Part shown: in pieces, positions 34,343 through 46,300 of the stretch
Numbering within the stretch: the stretch's first letter is position 1
Layout: each line of letters begins with the position of its first letter
Source of the DNA: Asterochloris sp. CNOR1
Lineage: Eukaryota > Chlorophyta > Trebouxiophyceae > Trebouxiales > Trebouxiaceae
DNA length: 64,000 nt
Reading direction: 5' to 3'
NCBI GenBank assembly: GCA_963969365.1
Contig: OZ017755.1
Span: 1,674,001 to 1,738,000, forward strand
Translations under genes and position numbers: made by a program
Notes under the pieces: model-generated
The model's database searches: none
What the model was told of the DNA's origin: nothing
What the model saw: only the letters and a program-made list of their open reading frames with translations

Positions 34343-35208
34343 CTACCTTGTAATTGAATGCCAGCCATGTTTAGGAACTGCTCCTCGGTCTCCTTCAAGC
34401 AGATAGATAACTTCTGGGGGTATGCGGTCGGCAGGCAAGGAGTCTAGGTAAGCATCCATGTCAGCAATCTTGCTTTCACACCGCGCACGCCAGTCAGCTT
34501 CATAACCCCTCCAGCGGCTCAGCCTGCGCTTTGCGTCCTCGGCATCCTCATGGTAATAGGGCTCTTCGTGCTCCATCTTAAGGAGATTGTTCAGCTTTGT
34601 TTTGAGGTCAGCGCCGCTGGCCCTCACGGCAGCATGGACCTGTTGAATGGCACCTGTACACATGAATGCAGAACTAGAGAGCCGCATCGGGGAGGTACGA
34701 TGCATGTGCGCTCTGCTGCATCTTCACTATGCTGGCAATGATGTCTGGCCCCACCTGCAGGGAACCCCTGAGGTGCGCCATGTGCCACCACTTCTGCTTG
34801 CCATTTGGCCCAGAGCTGCTCCAAGGCCGCAGCGGGGTCTTCTGGTGGGCGAGGCAGCATGAGGCCTGAGACCCAGGCCCTCAGCAATGCCTGCTGGTCA
34901 GCAGGTAAGGCCTCTGACACTGCAGCAGGCTGAGCTGGGGGCGCTGCAGCTGGGACCTTAGCAGCGATGGCCAGGGTGGCAGCGGGTGCTGCAGCAACCT
35001 CTGGCACTGCACCTGCCTGGCTTTGAGTCCCAGCAGCCACAGTCCGAGCAGGCGTGGTTTGGGTAGGCGGCAGTGCTGCCTGGCTCTGCCGCACCGCAGC
35101 TGACATGGGCACAGGCGGAGCTGCCTCGCCCTGCTGCACTGTCTCAATGTTGGTGTTGGAGATGCAAGACTCGCTCTGCTGGTCCGCATCAGTGACTGCT
35201 GGGTCACT
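34343..35208 (-). CDS. Unrecognised Ala/Pro-rich and helical protein
   Basis: Two clear minus-strand exons. The first enters from a TTTTGCAG acceptor near 35208 and reads an acidic, Ala/Pro/Gln-rich segment (NIETVQQGEAAPPVPMS) and then QALLRAWVSGLMLP and LEQLWAKWQAEVVAHG. The second (about 34650-34343) reads IQQVHAAVRASGADLKTKL, EHEEPYYHEDAEDAKRR, WRARCESKIADMDAYLDSL, and ends EGDRGAVPKHGWHSITR with a stop at 34343. The first exon with the start codon lies upstream and was not resolved. The family is unknown; the C-terminal half is probably helical or coiled. Confidence 0.55.
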
Positions 35209-35318
35209 GCAAAAGCGGAACAGTGGCTCAGTGAGGGCATGGAAAGGGGTTTTGTTTTGGCGAAGCCGGCTTTACTTCCCCCGCTGAGCAGCCTGACATG
35301 AGTTGCTGTGACGCTGGC

Positions 35319-36030
35319 TCAGCAAGGCATCGAAACGCTGATCATGCAGCCTCGAGCTTGGTTGCAGCACAATTGACTGGTGACGAGCATAGCGAGGCAG
35401 ACTGGCTGGAGAAGCGCTGGAGGTGCCAGCCTGCTCATGAGGTCATTCAACCGGGAAGCCATCCTCTGAAGTGCTTGCCTTTCCATGAGACGAAACAGGG
35501 CGACCAAGAGTACAAGCGCCAGGTGTCTTGTGATGAGGGACAGGACAGACTGTGGCGGCACGTGCTGGAGGTGCTTGCCTGCTGATGGGAGGCGACGGCA
35601 GTGACAAAAGCTGAAGGCGCTCGCCTGCTGCTCATGGCTAGGCTTTTTATGCTGGCGCATGACTGGAGGGCCCTGATCGGCATTGAGCTGACGGCCATGG
35701 TGCCAAGGGGAATGGGGTCAGGGGGCAGATCAAGGCAGAGCACATGTCTCACCTACTGGCATCCACCAGCAGCTCGCAACGGCCATTGCTGCCAGGTCCT
35801 GAGCCGTCTGCCAGGTGGCTGGTGCTCCTCTGGCCATGATACCTTAGTCCTGGGGCACCAGCATGGGCGGGCTCGGAGTCCTCGCTGCGGCACAGAAACA
35901 GTCTTGAGCTGAGCTTCACATCCGACCGGCGGGCGCCTGGCACCCCGAATGCATCCTTTCTGAAGGCAGCAGCGTCATTCCTGCCGCTAAAGGCAGCAGT
36001 CTGCACTGTGCATTGCCGCCAATCGCTCAC
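35319..36030 (-). CDS. Candidate small organelle-targeted membrane protein
   Basis: Tentative three-exon model. Exon 1 (36030 to about 35847) starts MSDWRQCTVQTAAFSG and is rich in Arg, Ser and Ala like a transit peptide, ending at a GTATCA donor. A middle exon (about 35720-35600) reads GTMAVSSMPIRALQSCASIK. The last exon (about 35562-35319) reads SVLSLITRHLALVLLVALF, a likely membrane helix, then RLMERQALQRMASRLNDLM, and a stop. No family was recognised, and exon joins were not confirmed. An overlapping plus-strand ORF (35298-35585) looks like a shadow. Confidence 0.35.
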
Positions 36031-36336
36031 CCCGATTCGGCTGCGGGCCTACGGCCGCATGTTGCCAGGCAAGGCACTAGCCTGATCGCGTGTCGGGTGA
36101 ACTGACGAAAGGCGCCAAGGCGGGACCTGCCAGTAGCCCTCGGGCGCGGAGAGAGGAGCGGGGCTTGAGGACCCTGGCTCAGAGGACGCACCATCGAGGC
36201 AGGCCTGTTGCTGAAGTTAACATGGAGTCAAAGTCAAAATTATTGTTCCCTTGCACCACCAGGCCAAAGACTTGAAGAGTTGTGACCTGACCGCAATCAT
36301 TGCTGACGAGCATCGCTACTAGCTGTACAAAGCAGC
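36031..36336. promoter_or_regulatory. Divergent promoter interval, candidate membrane protein and kinase
   Basis: About 300 bp between the tentative minus-strand start (36030) and the kinase start (36337). It is GC-rich in the left half. No specific motif was recognised. Confidence 0.3.
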
Positions 36337-39300
36337 ATGCAGTTTGTGAGAGCCCTGGTCCATGCATTTCTGAAGGGGCAGTCTGGGAACAGAGAGGCCC
36401 CTGTGTCCAGCCAGCCCTCGGTCTTACGCCTCGAGCCAGCGTCAGGCGCCTACCTCCAGAGCAGAGCAGATTGCAGCACAGCTGGAGGGCAGCACCCTGT
36501 GCAGAGACTACAAAGTCTGCACCGATGACCAGGCTCTGCTGGGAGGGGGCGGCCAGGCCTGTGCAATCAGGTGTGTGCACAGCAGTTGCAGCGTTGACTT
36601 TTGCATCCCCTGTAATTCAATGCACAGCTGCCTCACCTGTTGTCTGCTGTGTGCCCCCTCACGATCAGCAGATCGTGCACGCTTTGGCTGTGCTGCAGGG
36701 TCCACCACAAGCGGGAGGGCAAGGACTATGCCCTCAAGGTGTTCAAGAAGGGACCGCAGGGCCTGGAGTCTCAGCGCACTGAAGTCGCAGCGCTGCTCCA
36801 TCTACAGGCTGTGCCCGACGCCGTGCGGTACAAGGAGCATGGCGAGCATCAGGGGCAAGCATGGCTGGTCGAGACTTGAGCATGTGTGCTTATCGATGAC
36901 ATGCCTGGCCCGCCCTGTGAAGTGGGAACCTTGCTTGCACCACAAGCCGCAGCTGGTGTCAGGCTGCACACATCTGGAAGCTGCAGTCAGCACAGCAACT
37001 TACATCATCGATTCCAGGCTGCCCAGCACTGCAGCGTAAGCGCTCATCTGCTCAAGCTGGGAGTCTAATCACAAGGACACATTGTCCGCCGCCTGGGGCC
37101 CTAGTTTACATCGCAGCAGCAGCATGTCTGATGGGGGGCTCCTCTCACATGCAGGCTGGCGGAGGGCTCGCCTGCGTATGAGCAGCCCCGCGAGGCGCTG
37201 AGCCTGCTGGTCAAGAAGATCATCATCTTCAAGGTCTGCCAGGTGAGCCTGGAGCCATGGCCAAGGGATCTCTGCTTTTGCTTCGCAGCCAGGCAATCGA
37301 CTCTCCTGCACCTACAGCAGCATCTGCTTGCACAGTGGCCAGGGCCTGCCAGGTGTGGTTCAGCTCCCTGTCACCTGCTGCTTGCTTTGCTTGGGGACAG
37401 CGAAGGCTGCCACAACCATGCCTCAGCCAGTCACCTGCAGCTGTTGCCATGTGCTGCAAGCTTATGGTTCTCACACAGGGTGGTGGCCTTGCAGACACTG
37501 GCTGAGATGCATGGCGTCTTGCGCACGCATGCTGATATCAAGATGGACAACGTTCATGTGGCAGTCAAGCAGCGGTCAGCAGACACTGCTGTCACAGTCC
37601 TGGATTTTGGGCTGTGTCACTTGCATGGCAATGGTGGGTCACTCTCCTGAGGCAATGCTACATGTTTTGTTGTCACACTTCTTCATGGGGGTTTGCTCTG
37701 GTGGCAACACATGGGCTCTGTCCCCCGACTGAGTGCAGCACCATGTTGGGTAAGGGGGTGGCCAGTACTGTGCCCTGCACAGGATGCACCTGCCTGGTCC
37801 CCTGTGCCAGCGCCGCCCCCTGTCTCTGCCTGCTCTTGGGCCAGCCAGCTGCGGCCTCATGATGTCTGCTGGCTCGACTTCATGAGTAATGTGCAGGCGA
37901 CACATCCCAAACAACAGCCTGCAATGCTGCTGCAGGGACGCGTCTGGTGCAGCAGGTGTGGGAAGGCATCCCCGAGTATGCTCCACCTGAGCAACTTAAG
38001 TATCTACCCATCGCCCTGTGTGGCTTCAAGGTCCCCACCCATCCATATGCAGCAGACGCGTGGGGCGTCGGGATGCTGACAGCTGAAGTGAGACCTCTCT
38101 CGCTATCACCTTGGCTGCTGGCGTGCTGCTGCCCGGCATCTTGCCAAACGGCCGGCAGCCCATCTGACCACATGTTGGCAGCGCCGCAACTGTGTACAGT
38201 TGGGCTGTCCCCCACTGCACGCTCAATACCAGCTGACAAGTGTCTCTCCCGTGCAGCTGCTCGCACTACCTGGCAGGCTACCCATGCTTTTTGGAGGCGC
38301 ACGCAGGCTCAAGTCAGAACTGCGGAAATGGGTGAGCAAGCTTATGTGGTGGCCCTGTAGACACCTGTCCGGCTTGCATGGGATCGCAGGCGCCTGCTTG
38401 CACGCACAGCCTTTGCAGCTGTGTCACAGCTCTAGGCAGCCCTCTTGCACGTTTGTAAGCTCCTGATGACTGCGCCACAGCTCTGTGTGCAGCTCTCTTG
38501 CTGGCTTACTTCTGGCCCTTGAAGAAGTCTGTGCTGGCAACAACACTGCTTGCAAAGAAAACTGCTCTTGACAGCTGTGCTGCACCTTTGCGGGCAACTC
38601 TGTTTGCCACCCTGCTCAGATTCTGATGTCGACTGCAACTGCTGGCCCAGCGCTCTGCCAGAATTGTGAGTGTCATGCTTGATTTTCAGGCGACGTTTCA
38701 CCAACAAGCGTGCACAGAGCTGGCATGTGGCCCCTGTAGCACCATTCTAGATCCCCTCCTCAACAGCCTGAGATACGGCTCTCCTGCCGGCTTGCCCATT
38801 GTGCTGCCGGTGCAGCGCCACCCTGCAGCAGCTGTGGTCTCGGTGCGGCCCAGTGTTGCCTCATCATGCAGCCTGGCCCCTGGCCTGCATGTCAGGCTCC
38901 GCCCCACAGGAGGCAACGGAGGGAGGCCCAGTGCCGCCCTGACATTCAGCACCTAGGCCCTGTGCTGCAGGCTAAGCACCACCCCACAGCAGCGGTGGAG
39001 TCCATGTGAGAGCCCTTCATTTCTCAGGACCTGGCCCCGGCGCTGCAGGCCAAGTTCCACCCCAAAGCAGCAGTGGAGTCGGACGAGGGAGCTCCACACT
39101 TCTGGACCATGTGCCGAGGCCCCTGGTACAGGCACTTTATCCATGGCGCCCTGCACCCTGACGCCAGCCAGCAGAGATCCCTGGAATTTCCCCGGCAGAG
39201 ATGTGCCTGCACCCCATCTTGGAGCCTGCCATGAGGGCAGTGATCCCGGAGTTGGAACAGGGAGACTGGCTCTTTGATATGCACCAGCTGCGGCTGCGGA

Positions 39301-40916
39301 GTCCCGCGGCCAAATCCAGGGGCCCTGAAGCCCGCCTTGGGGTGGTGGCACCTTCCTGCCAGGAGCCACTGCATGGTCACCCACACAACCTGCCCAACAG
39401 TGTCTGCTTGGTGGGTTTGGTGGCACTGCAGTCAGACGGCGCAGAGGCGCGTGCTTCTGGGGCGCCTCCCTGCCCTCCTGCACCACCACGGGCAGCTAGT
39501 CGCGGCAGCTCACTGCACTGCTGCAAGTAGCAGCTGCAGCTTGAGCCCTGCAGCCAAGAGGCAAGGTGCAGCTTGTCTCTGCAGGGCCCATTGCGCGCTG
39601 CCCTATGCAGCCCACACAGCAGTGCTTGCCAGCTGCGTGACCTGCCTTTCCTGCCACCAGGGCCTTGAGGCCCTGCCATCTGTCAGGCGGCTGATGTCGG
39701 CGGTGTACAGCAGAGCAGAGGCAGCCCCACCTGCCCATGCAGCCATCTGCAGAAGACCCCGTCCAAGTGACGGAGCTGGTCAGACCTTAGGCGTCTGCCA
39801 TGCGGTGGGCCTGCCTGCACTTGCACCACTCACGTGGCGCTCCATGACTGCAGGTGGTGGAGTCATCCTTGAAGCACCTCCATGCGAGGATTCTGGCCCA
39901 GATGAGCCCCAAGCTGCGGGCCAAGCATGCAGCCAAGGTGTCGAGCCGCCGCTACAAGGTGGGCAGCTCAGCTGGGAACGTGGTGGGCTGGCCTGCCCAG
40001 CAAGCTGTGCTAACAAGACTGGGCTTGCTCACCATATGCTGGCAGGCTTCTGGCCTCAGCCAGGATTGCTCTGTCATGAGTCAGCAGCACTTGTGCTGGC
40101 ACTGACAATCATGTGCTACACAGATCAAGCATGACGCCCGGGGCAGCTCATGTCGCAGACTGGCTGTGCAGCCTGCAGGGCAGCCCAGGCTTGAGGCATG
40201 ACACCTGTGACGTGGTCTGGCCCTTGCCTGGTTGCGGTCCCCAGACTGAGGCACCCCTGCTGTGCGGCCTGCAGGTGGGCCCCGACCTGTGCCAGGACTG
40301 GGGGGCAGTCCAGGCAGCCATCAGGGCCTACCGGCCTCATCTTGCCCGCTGCACCAACCCCACAGCAGCACCGTCTGGGCACCCAGCCCAATTCGTACCC
40401 GCCACAGCAGCCCTGGCCTCCAACCAAACGCCCTCTCCACAGCAGGATGCTCGCCCACTCCCAGGCCTGCAGTCCGAGAGGGGCAGCATGGACGAGCCCT
40501 CCTTCTCTGATGCTGCTGGCCATGCAGCAAGTCAGCGACCGCAGGCGCTGCACTCGTCCGCCAGGGTCAATCTGGACAGCCACTTTGATGCTGCTGCTGC
40601 TGATGCAGCAGGCTGGGAACAGCAGGCACCGCTGACCCCTGTTGAGGCAGAGTCAGAATCCCCGGCACCTACGAGCTCAGCAGGCAGCAGCCCTGGGCAT
40701 GGCACTTCCCAGCTGGAGGTGCAGCCCAAGAGCCTATTGCCCACTGCCCCAACTCCAACCAGCCCAGCAGTGCTGCCACATGGTGCAGCGCAGGCACAGG
40801 CAGAGACACCTGCACTCACTGCAGTCACAGACGGCCCTGCCAAGGCAGCAGCATGCCCACCTCGGCCTGAGCCGGGCACCAGCCAGCCCAAGAAGGGCAA
40901 GGCTCGCCGTTGGTGA
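36337..40916 (+). CDS. Divergent protein kinase with a long disordered tail
   Basis: The best start is MQFVRALVHAFLKGQ at 36337, joined in phase over a 79-nt intron to AEQIAAQLEGSTLC. Gly-rich loop region LLGGGGQACAIR (near 36540); VAIK-like DYALKVFKKG (36723-36760); an alpha-C-like stretch ESQRTEVAALLHLQ; TLAEMHGVLRTHADIKMDNVHV (37495-37560), where the catalytic loop reads HADIKMDN instead of HRDxKxxN, with Asp, Lys and Asn kept; VLDFGLCHL (DFG, 37600); GIPEYAPPEQ (APE region, 37965); and PYAADAWGVGML (helix F). After the kinase fold come helical exons (KHLHARILAQMSPKLRAKH) and a Ser/Pro/Ala/Gln-rich last exon (40276-40916) ending KKGKARRW. Substrate unknown. Intron 38800-39027 carries repeated copies of the next exon's start. 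Confidence 0.75.
38801..39095 (+). repeat. Four-copy acceptor-side repeat in the kinase gene, unit about 78-81 nt
   Basis: The exon beginning at 39028 (GCTGCAGGCCAAGTTCCACC at 39042) is preceded by three degenerate copies aligned at 38964, 38884 and 38803. Each copy boundary keeps a ...CA(G/T)...CCT(A/G)GCCCC stretch resembling the real acceptor. Spacings are 78, 80 and 81 nt. Confidence 0.75.
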
Positions 40917-41351
40917 GTTTGGATCGTGATCTGAGATGTACCTTACATACATCTGAAAGTAATCGCTGACGGGCAGGCAGCTGGCCACGTGACGCTGGTG
41001 CCATCTGATTTCGGCCGCCATGCATGCCGCCATGCTGGGAGGGGCATGCCTCTGCAGCATTGCCCTGCCCTGTGTGCACCCCTTCACTTGGATGGTGCCC
41101 TGCTGCCAGTCCTTGTGGCTTGCTCTGCGGCCCTGCCCCGGCTTGCGTGCAGGCCTGGTGGCAAGTGCTGCACGCCCACATGGCGTTGCCTGCGCTGGGC
41201 AGCGGCCATGCTGTTCTTCTGGCCCTGGTGTTCAGCTTGCGGGTGTGCCCCTTTTCATCAGCTCGCTCCCGCCCGCCCTGGCTGCTGGCGCTAGGTCCTT
41301 TGTGTGCTGCCCCCCCTCATGCCTGGCCTCATGACCGCCCTTCCCCCCTGC
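40917..41351. other. 3' flank of the kinase gene
   Basis: No recognised exon and no TGTAA. Both strands have open frames without convincing protein character. Confidence 0.35.
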
Positions 41352-43250
41352 TGCAGGCTTCAGAAGAAAGCTGAGAAGTTGCTTCGGCTGTTCAGGCGAG
41401 GACGGGACGCGACCCGCCGTATCTGTGCCACTGCCCATCTGGCAGGAGTCTTGATGATCAGGTGGGCATCACTGTCAGGTTGTCTAGTGACGGTGGGCAC
41501 CCTGGCTCAATGCAGCAGCAGGGTGTGTTCATGGGAGTGTGACTGGTACCTTCGACGATGAGGTGAGCGTCATCAGGATTGTCTTGGGTTGAGACGTGTT
41601 CTGGCAGCATTCCCAGCAGACGACAAACATGCAGCAGGGAGCAGAGGCATGCGCACTCACAGCCATGTGTTCCTTTGCGCAACTGGCGCAGGCCACACCA
41701 GCTGGCCAAACTGGGGACATGTCAGTGCCCACTGCTGCACGCCACAGCATGCACACGTGCACTGTCCTGCTGGTCTCTTGTCTGGGGGCTGCAGCCTGCC
41801 CCTCCATTCAGTGCTGACTCCTGCAACCCGTTCTGGCATGCGCAGTGCAGCCCACCCCCCCCCAGCCCTGTGCAGCATGGCATCAGCTCTTGCCACAGAG
41901 TGCTCATCCCTCCCTGCAGAGGCGACCCAGATCAGATGTCAACGCCTGCGCCCTTTGCTGCGATGCTGGACGCTGACTGTAAGTGTCTATCTCTCTGCAG
42001 GCGACCCTCGCAGCATGCCGGCGCCTGGAGCTCCAGGGCCAGGCGGCACCTGCTCTGCTCAGCCTTGCATCGCAGCCCTGGGCATGATTCAGTTGCACAA
42101 TTCACCACCGCTCTGAGCGACACCACCACAACACTAGCTTTGACGGTCTATCCGCCCCTGCACAGCTCTGCTGTCCATTCCCTGGGCCACCACAGACAGC
42201 ATCGCAGCCACCATCACCAAGAGCACAGCACGTAAGTGGGCGCTGCGTGGTGCGCAAGGGTCACAAGACGCATCAGCTGCACAAGAAACAACAGGGCAAC
42301 TCCTTAAGCAAAGAGGTCTGGTCACACTGCATACTGTGAGGTCTGACTGTCCAGAAAACAACTTATCAGCATCTCTTTGAATAACTGAAGCAGGCATGCT
42401 GAGTGCATGAAAAGCTGCCCTTGACGCTTCAGAGAGCGGTTCCTAACGGAGGATGTCCGGTCAAACCGCACGTTGTGAGACCTGGAAGTCTGAGCTAAAC
42501 GCGCACTCCAGGATGGCACCTCAATCAGGTGCTAGTCTCCCTGGAGCCCTCAAGCAGGCATGCTGAGTGCATACAGCTGATAATCCAGAGTGCACATTAT
42601 AAGGTTGAGACAGAGCTGGAACAGCTCTCTGAGGTGCTGGTCTCTTTGGAGGGTCGAAGCAAGCATGCTGACCACGTAAAGGATGTCAACCAAATTTGCA
42701 GCTGGATTCTCCACAGCACAATCACCCGTCGTGCTGCTGGGCCTGCATGCTTGATCATACTTGCATGCAGGCAATGCACAACGCCCAAGACACAAGGCTG
42801 CTCAGCGATGCACATGGCAGCAAAGCACACCGCTGAGCGCCATGTCAAAGGCTGATAGCTGCTGCCTGTGTGCCTAAGAGCTGAAGAGAAGCCAGGCACA
42901 CGAGAACGGACATAACTCTGAAGTTCTACCATCTGACTGGCTGATCAGCTCTGCTGCATGGCTGCAATGTCGTGTCCGTACAGACTGTGTGCGATGCACT
43001 GCCTGAGGCGAGGTCCCAGCAGTCAATGAGTCAAGTAGGCTACCTGCATGATGGCACCCCGAAACTCTGCATTGGCAGCTGGGTTGTGGCTCCACCTGTC
43101 GGCCACTGTCTGGCAGTCCTTTTCCAACCCCTGCAGAGGCTTCCAGGGCTCCCATGCTGCAGCTCTGACTGTGTCCTACCTCACTCACATATGGGGCCAA
43201 GTGGCCTACTGACGAGCATCAGTGACACTGTCGAGCTTTAATGAGCTCAT
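41352..43250 (-). CDS. Candidate unrecognised helical gene, structure unresolved
   Basis: Several minus-strand stretches look coding but were not joined into one model. At 43134-43048 a phase-clean exon reads GLEKDCQTVADRWSHNPAAN then AEFRGAIMQ, bounded by AG and GTAGCC. Near 43020-42940 is LLGPRLRQCIAHSLYGHDIA, near 42850-42775 AVCFAAMCIAEQPCVLGVV, at 42720-42570 NPAANLVDILYVVSMLA and LRELFQLCLNLIMCTLDYQ, near 42420-42330 LFMHSACLLQLFKEML, and at the low end DAHLIIKTPARWAVAQIRR, ending SNFSAFF and a stop near 41352. The helical, Leu-rich character suggests a HEAT/ARM-like protein, but no family was recognised. It is divergent from the TopBP1-like gene. It may be a decayed gene. Confidence 0.35.
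42361..42690 (-). repeat. Three degenerate copies of a coding-like segment
   Basis: On the minus strand, CTCAGCATGCCTGCTT(C/G)AG and flanking sequence recurs at about 42405-42361, 42567-42529 and 42680-42625 (the last as GTCAGCATGCTTGCTTCGA). They lie in the candidate helical gene. Confidence 0.55.
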
Positions 43251-43376
43251 GCGCATGTGAGAGAGATAAATGAGTCACCTGACCCGAAAGTCAATGCCCA
43301 CAAATCATCTATAAGACTGGGTCTCATGAGGAAGGATGAGAGCTTCAATACTAAAGGGTGATCTGATCCAGGCCCC

Positions 43377-46300
43377 ATGTCATTCTGCCTGCAAGGGCTG
43401 AGAGTTCTGTTGACAGATCTTGGCTCAGACCAGCTAATTCAGGCTGAACAGCTGGCATCCAAGCTAGGTGCCACCCTCATTCCTGCTGTCAGCAACACTT
43501 TGCCAGACGTTTTGATTGCTGGGCGGGCAGACTCCCTCACCTGCAAGGTGACCAGAATCCTCTCTGCTGCCCTTCTGCCTGGAATTGTCTTGCTGCCCAG
43601 CGCCAACATTGCCTACCTCATGTTGCAGAATGTCAGGCAGGCAAAAGATGTGCCTGTTGTCAGTCCAGCCTGGCTGGAGGGCTGCGCTCGAGCGGCTGTG
43701 CAGGCAAGTCTATTGGTGCCATGTCCAGCAACAGACTCCTGCAACCTGTTTCAAGCTTCCTTATGCTTAAGTCTGCAGTTCTTGCTCCATACTGGCATCA
43801 GCCTGCCTCTGGCACTCGACAGGCACTGTACATAGACTGTCAGTGGCAAATACATGCTTGCTCCAAACATGCCAGTCTGACAATTGCCTCTCTCTGGGCC
43901 AGCAAACCCCTGTTGAACAGCTCACAGGCAGCTGCTTAGCTGGGCTCTCAGATATGTGAGCAAAATGTCTGAGCTGCAGGTGCCCTATGAGGACTACCAC
44001 CTGAGCTGCTTTGCGGGGCTGGAGATCAGCATCAGTGGGTATGCACGCCAGAAGAGCAGCCTGGCCCGCCTGCTCAACGACAACGGCGGGCGCTACACTC
44101 CTCAGCTCAACAGGCCCACCTGCCACGTCCTGGTGGCGGAGGCTGCACCCACAGAGAAGACACAGTGAGCTGTCAGGGGCTCTTCTGCTTGCTGTGTACT
44201 ACTGTCTTCCTTGTTGCTGCCAGTTCGTCAATGTGAACACCTGCTGAGCAGCACTTGCCACCCTCCTGCTACACAAGGCGTTGCCACCATTATATATCGA
44301 TCAGCTTGCGGGGTCCGACACAAGGAGCGAACACATGAGTCCCCGCTGTGCACTCTTGGCTTAGCGGCATAGGCTGAAAAACATCAAAACAAAGCAGGGA
44401 GCAGCGCAGTAGTAGGAAGCCGGCAAGCTGCTGCACGAGGAAAGCAGTGCGCCGTGGGCACCAGGCTCGAGCAGCAGATGCTGCATCACAGGATGTGTGT
44501 GCTTGCATTGCCTCCTCATTCACACAGGTGTTGTGCCAGGTCCTGGCTGCGGATCCCATGGCTCTTGCTGCAGGACTGCAGTGTTTCTGTACCATGTGGG
44601 CTGCAGGCGGCTTGGCAGTAAGGCAAGTGTGGTACTTGCTGCTCCCCTTTTTTATGAGATGGCTGCCTCAGCCCAAGATACTTCCTGCTGCAGGGCAGCC
44701 TGGCAGTGGGGCAAGCCTGTTGTCACCCTGGAGTGGGTGCAGGACTCCTGCAGCAGGAAGCGGTGCCAGGACTTTGAGCCCTATGCGCTGGCCAGGCCTG
44801 TGCCGGCTGACGGCCAGGCCAAGCCACGGGCAGAGGGCGCATCAGCTGCTGCAGGCGGGCCCAGGCAGGAAGTCACGCAGCCTAACGTGGCAGCAGCACA
44901 GCCACTGCCTGCTGGTGAGCCCACTGCCTGCTGGCGAGCCATTTGTGGGCTGAACGGGCATGCAGGGGCGGTGCTGCAAGTTGACCAAGCCAGCAGCGCA
45001 GGGCAGCAGCAGCAAGCACCCTGAGGGCAGCATAGTGACGCAGCCCGCCATGACAGCTGCTCATCCGGTGCCTGCTGTTGAGCTGAGTGGCTTGGCTGGG
45101 CCACCAGAATTGAACTTGACCAGACCTGCAGAGCAGGGCAGCAGCATGGTGTATGCCATGAGGCTGCAGACGCCACAGAGCAAGCCATTTCAGCCCACCC
45201 CCATCAGACTTGAAAGTCAATTCAGGTTCCTTGATGGGCTGATGAACTGGTTGCAAGTCTCGCAACAGTTTCGGCATGGAGGTCTCAATCCCATGCAGGC
45301 ACTTCGCCAGGGGCTGCCGAGCCAGATGCCCAGCGCACGCGGGACCACCCTTCAAGGCCCCAGCATCGTCTGGCTGCTGCCCACCAGGCAACTGTACAGC
45401 AGGCACGCCGGACAGCTCACCACACAGCTGCTGCACCGCAGCTGGGCAGGATCCACCAGCTGCCGGCTGCTGTGCAGCCTCCAGCAGCAGCACCCCCTTC
45501 TGATGCCGCTGCTGAAGGGGGGCCACACGCCTGGCAGCAGGCTGCACCCCAGGCTGCTCATGCCCCACCAAGGCAGCAGCACAGCCTACCTGAGGGCGGT
45601 GCTGAGGGCATGGCACGAGACCAGCAGCAGGCTAAATCACCTTTCGCTGCTGCTCCTCAGCACAGGCTGCCGCACGGCAATCAGCCCGAGGCAACAGCAG
45701 CAGTGGCAGCTGGTAACAGCAGCCCAAAGGTACACCTGGACGGCTTTGGCTCCCAAAATGAGGAGAGTCCCTCACAGGGGTCGCAGGACTCCAGGTCAGA
45801 ATACTGATGACCTGTCTCATAGTCCATTGGTAGACACCACCTCCTTATTCTCAAATGCAGTTTGTGAGAAGGTGGACACACCTGCTCTGGGGAGGACAGC
45901 CTGAAGCCAGACTTGAGGGAGCTTGTGCAACTTCTTTGAATGCCTGGAGCAGGAGGCCTGCCTGCGCTTGCCTCGATCGCTGCCAACGTGTGGTCTGATG
46001 CTGCAGCTGCCTCCACTCATGGCTGCAGGCACCGGGACCCGCTGCAGCCGCTGAACAACAGCAGGCTTGCTGCAGCACACGCCCCAGCGCAAAGTGCCGC
46101 CAAGGGCAGCAGGGCTCTGGCGCCTGTTGCTGGACAGCAGCAGCACAAACGGTGGGCCCCCACCTCAGCATGAGGGGGTCCCTCCTCAGCAGCTGCGTGC
46201 TGCATGAGACCCCCACTGCCTTGTGCTACCAAGGCAGCAGGGCCCTGATGCTGGCTGCAAAGCAGGGGCTACAGAAGGCAGTCGTCGTTCTCACTTGAGC

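Noticed and set aside
39274-40134. Long plus-strand open frame of 286 codons in the kinase gene
   Set aside because: It runs through a clear intron and exon in another frame (KHLHARILAQMSPKLRAKH); high GC keeps stops rare.
42529-42855. Plus-strand ORF with the repeated VLVSLE motif
   Set aside because: The repeat arises from the DNA-level duplication; the minus strand of the same segment has stronger protein character.
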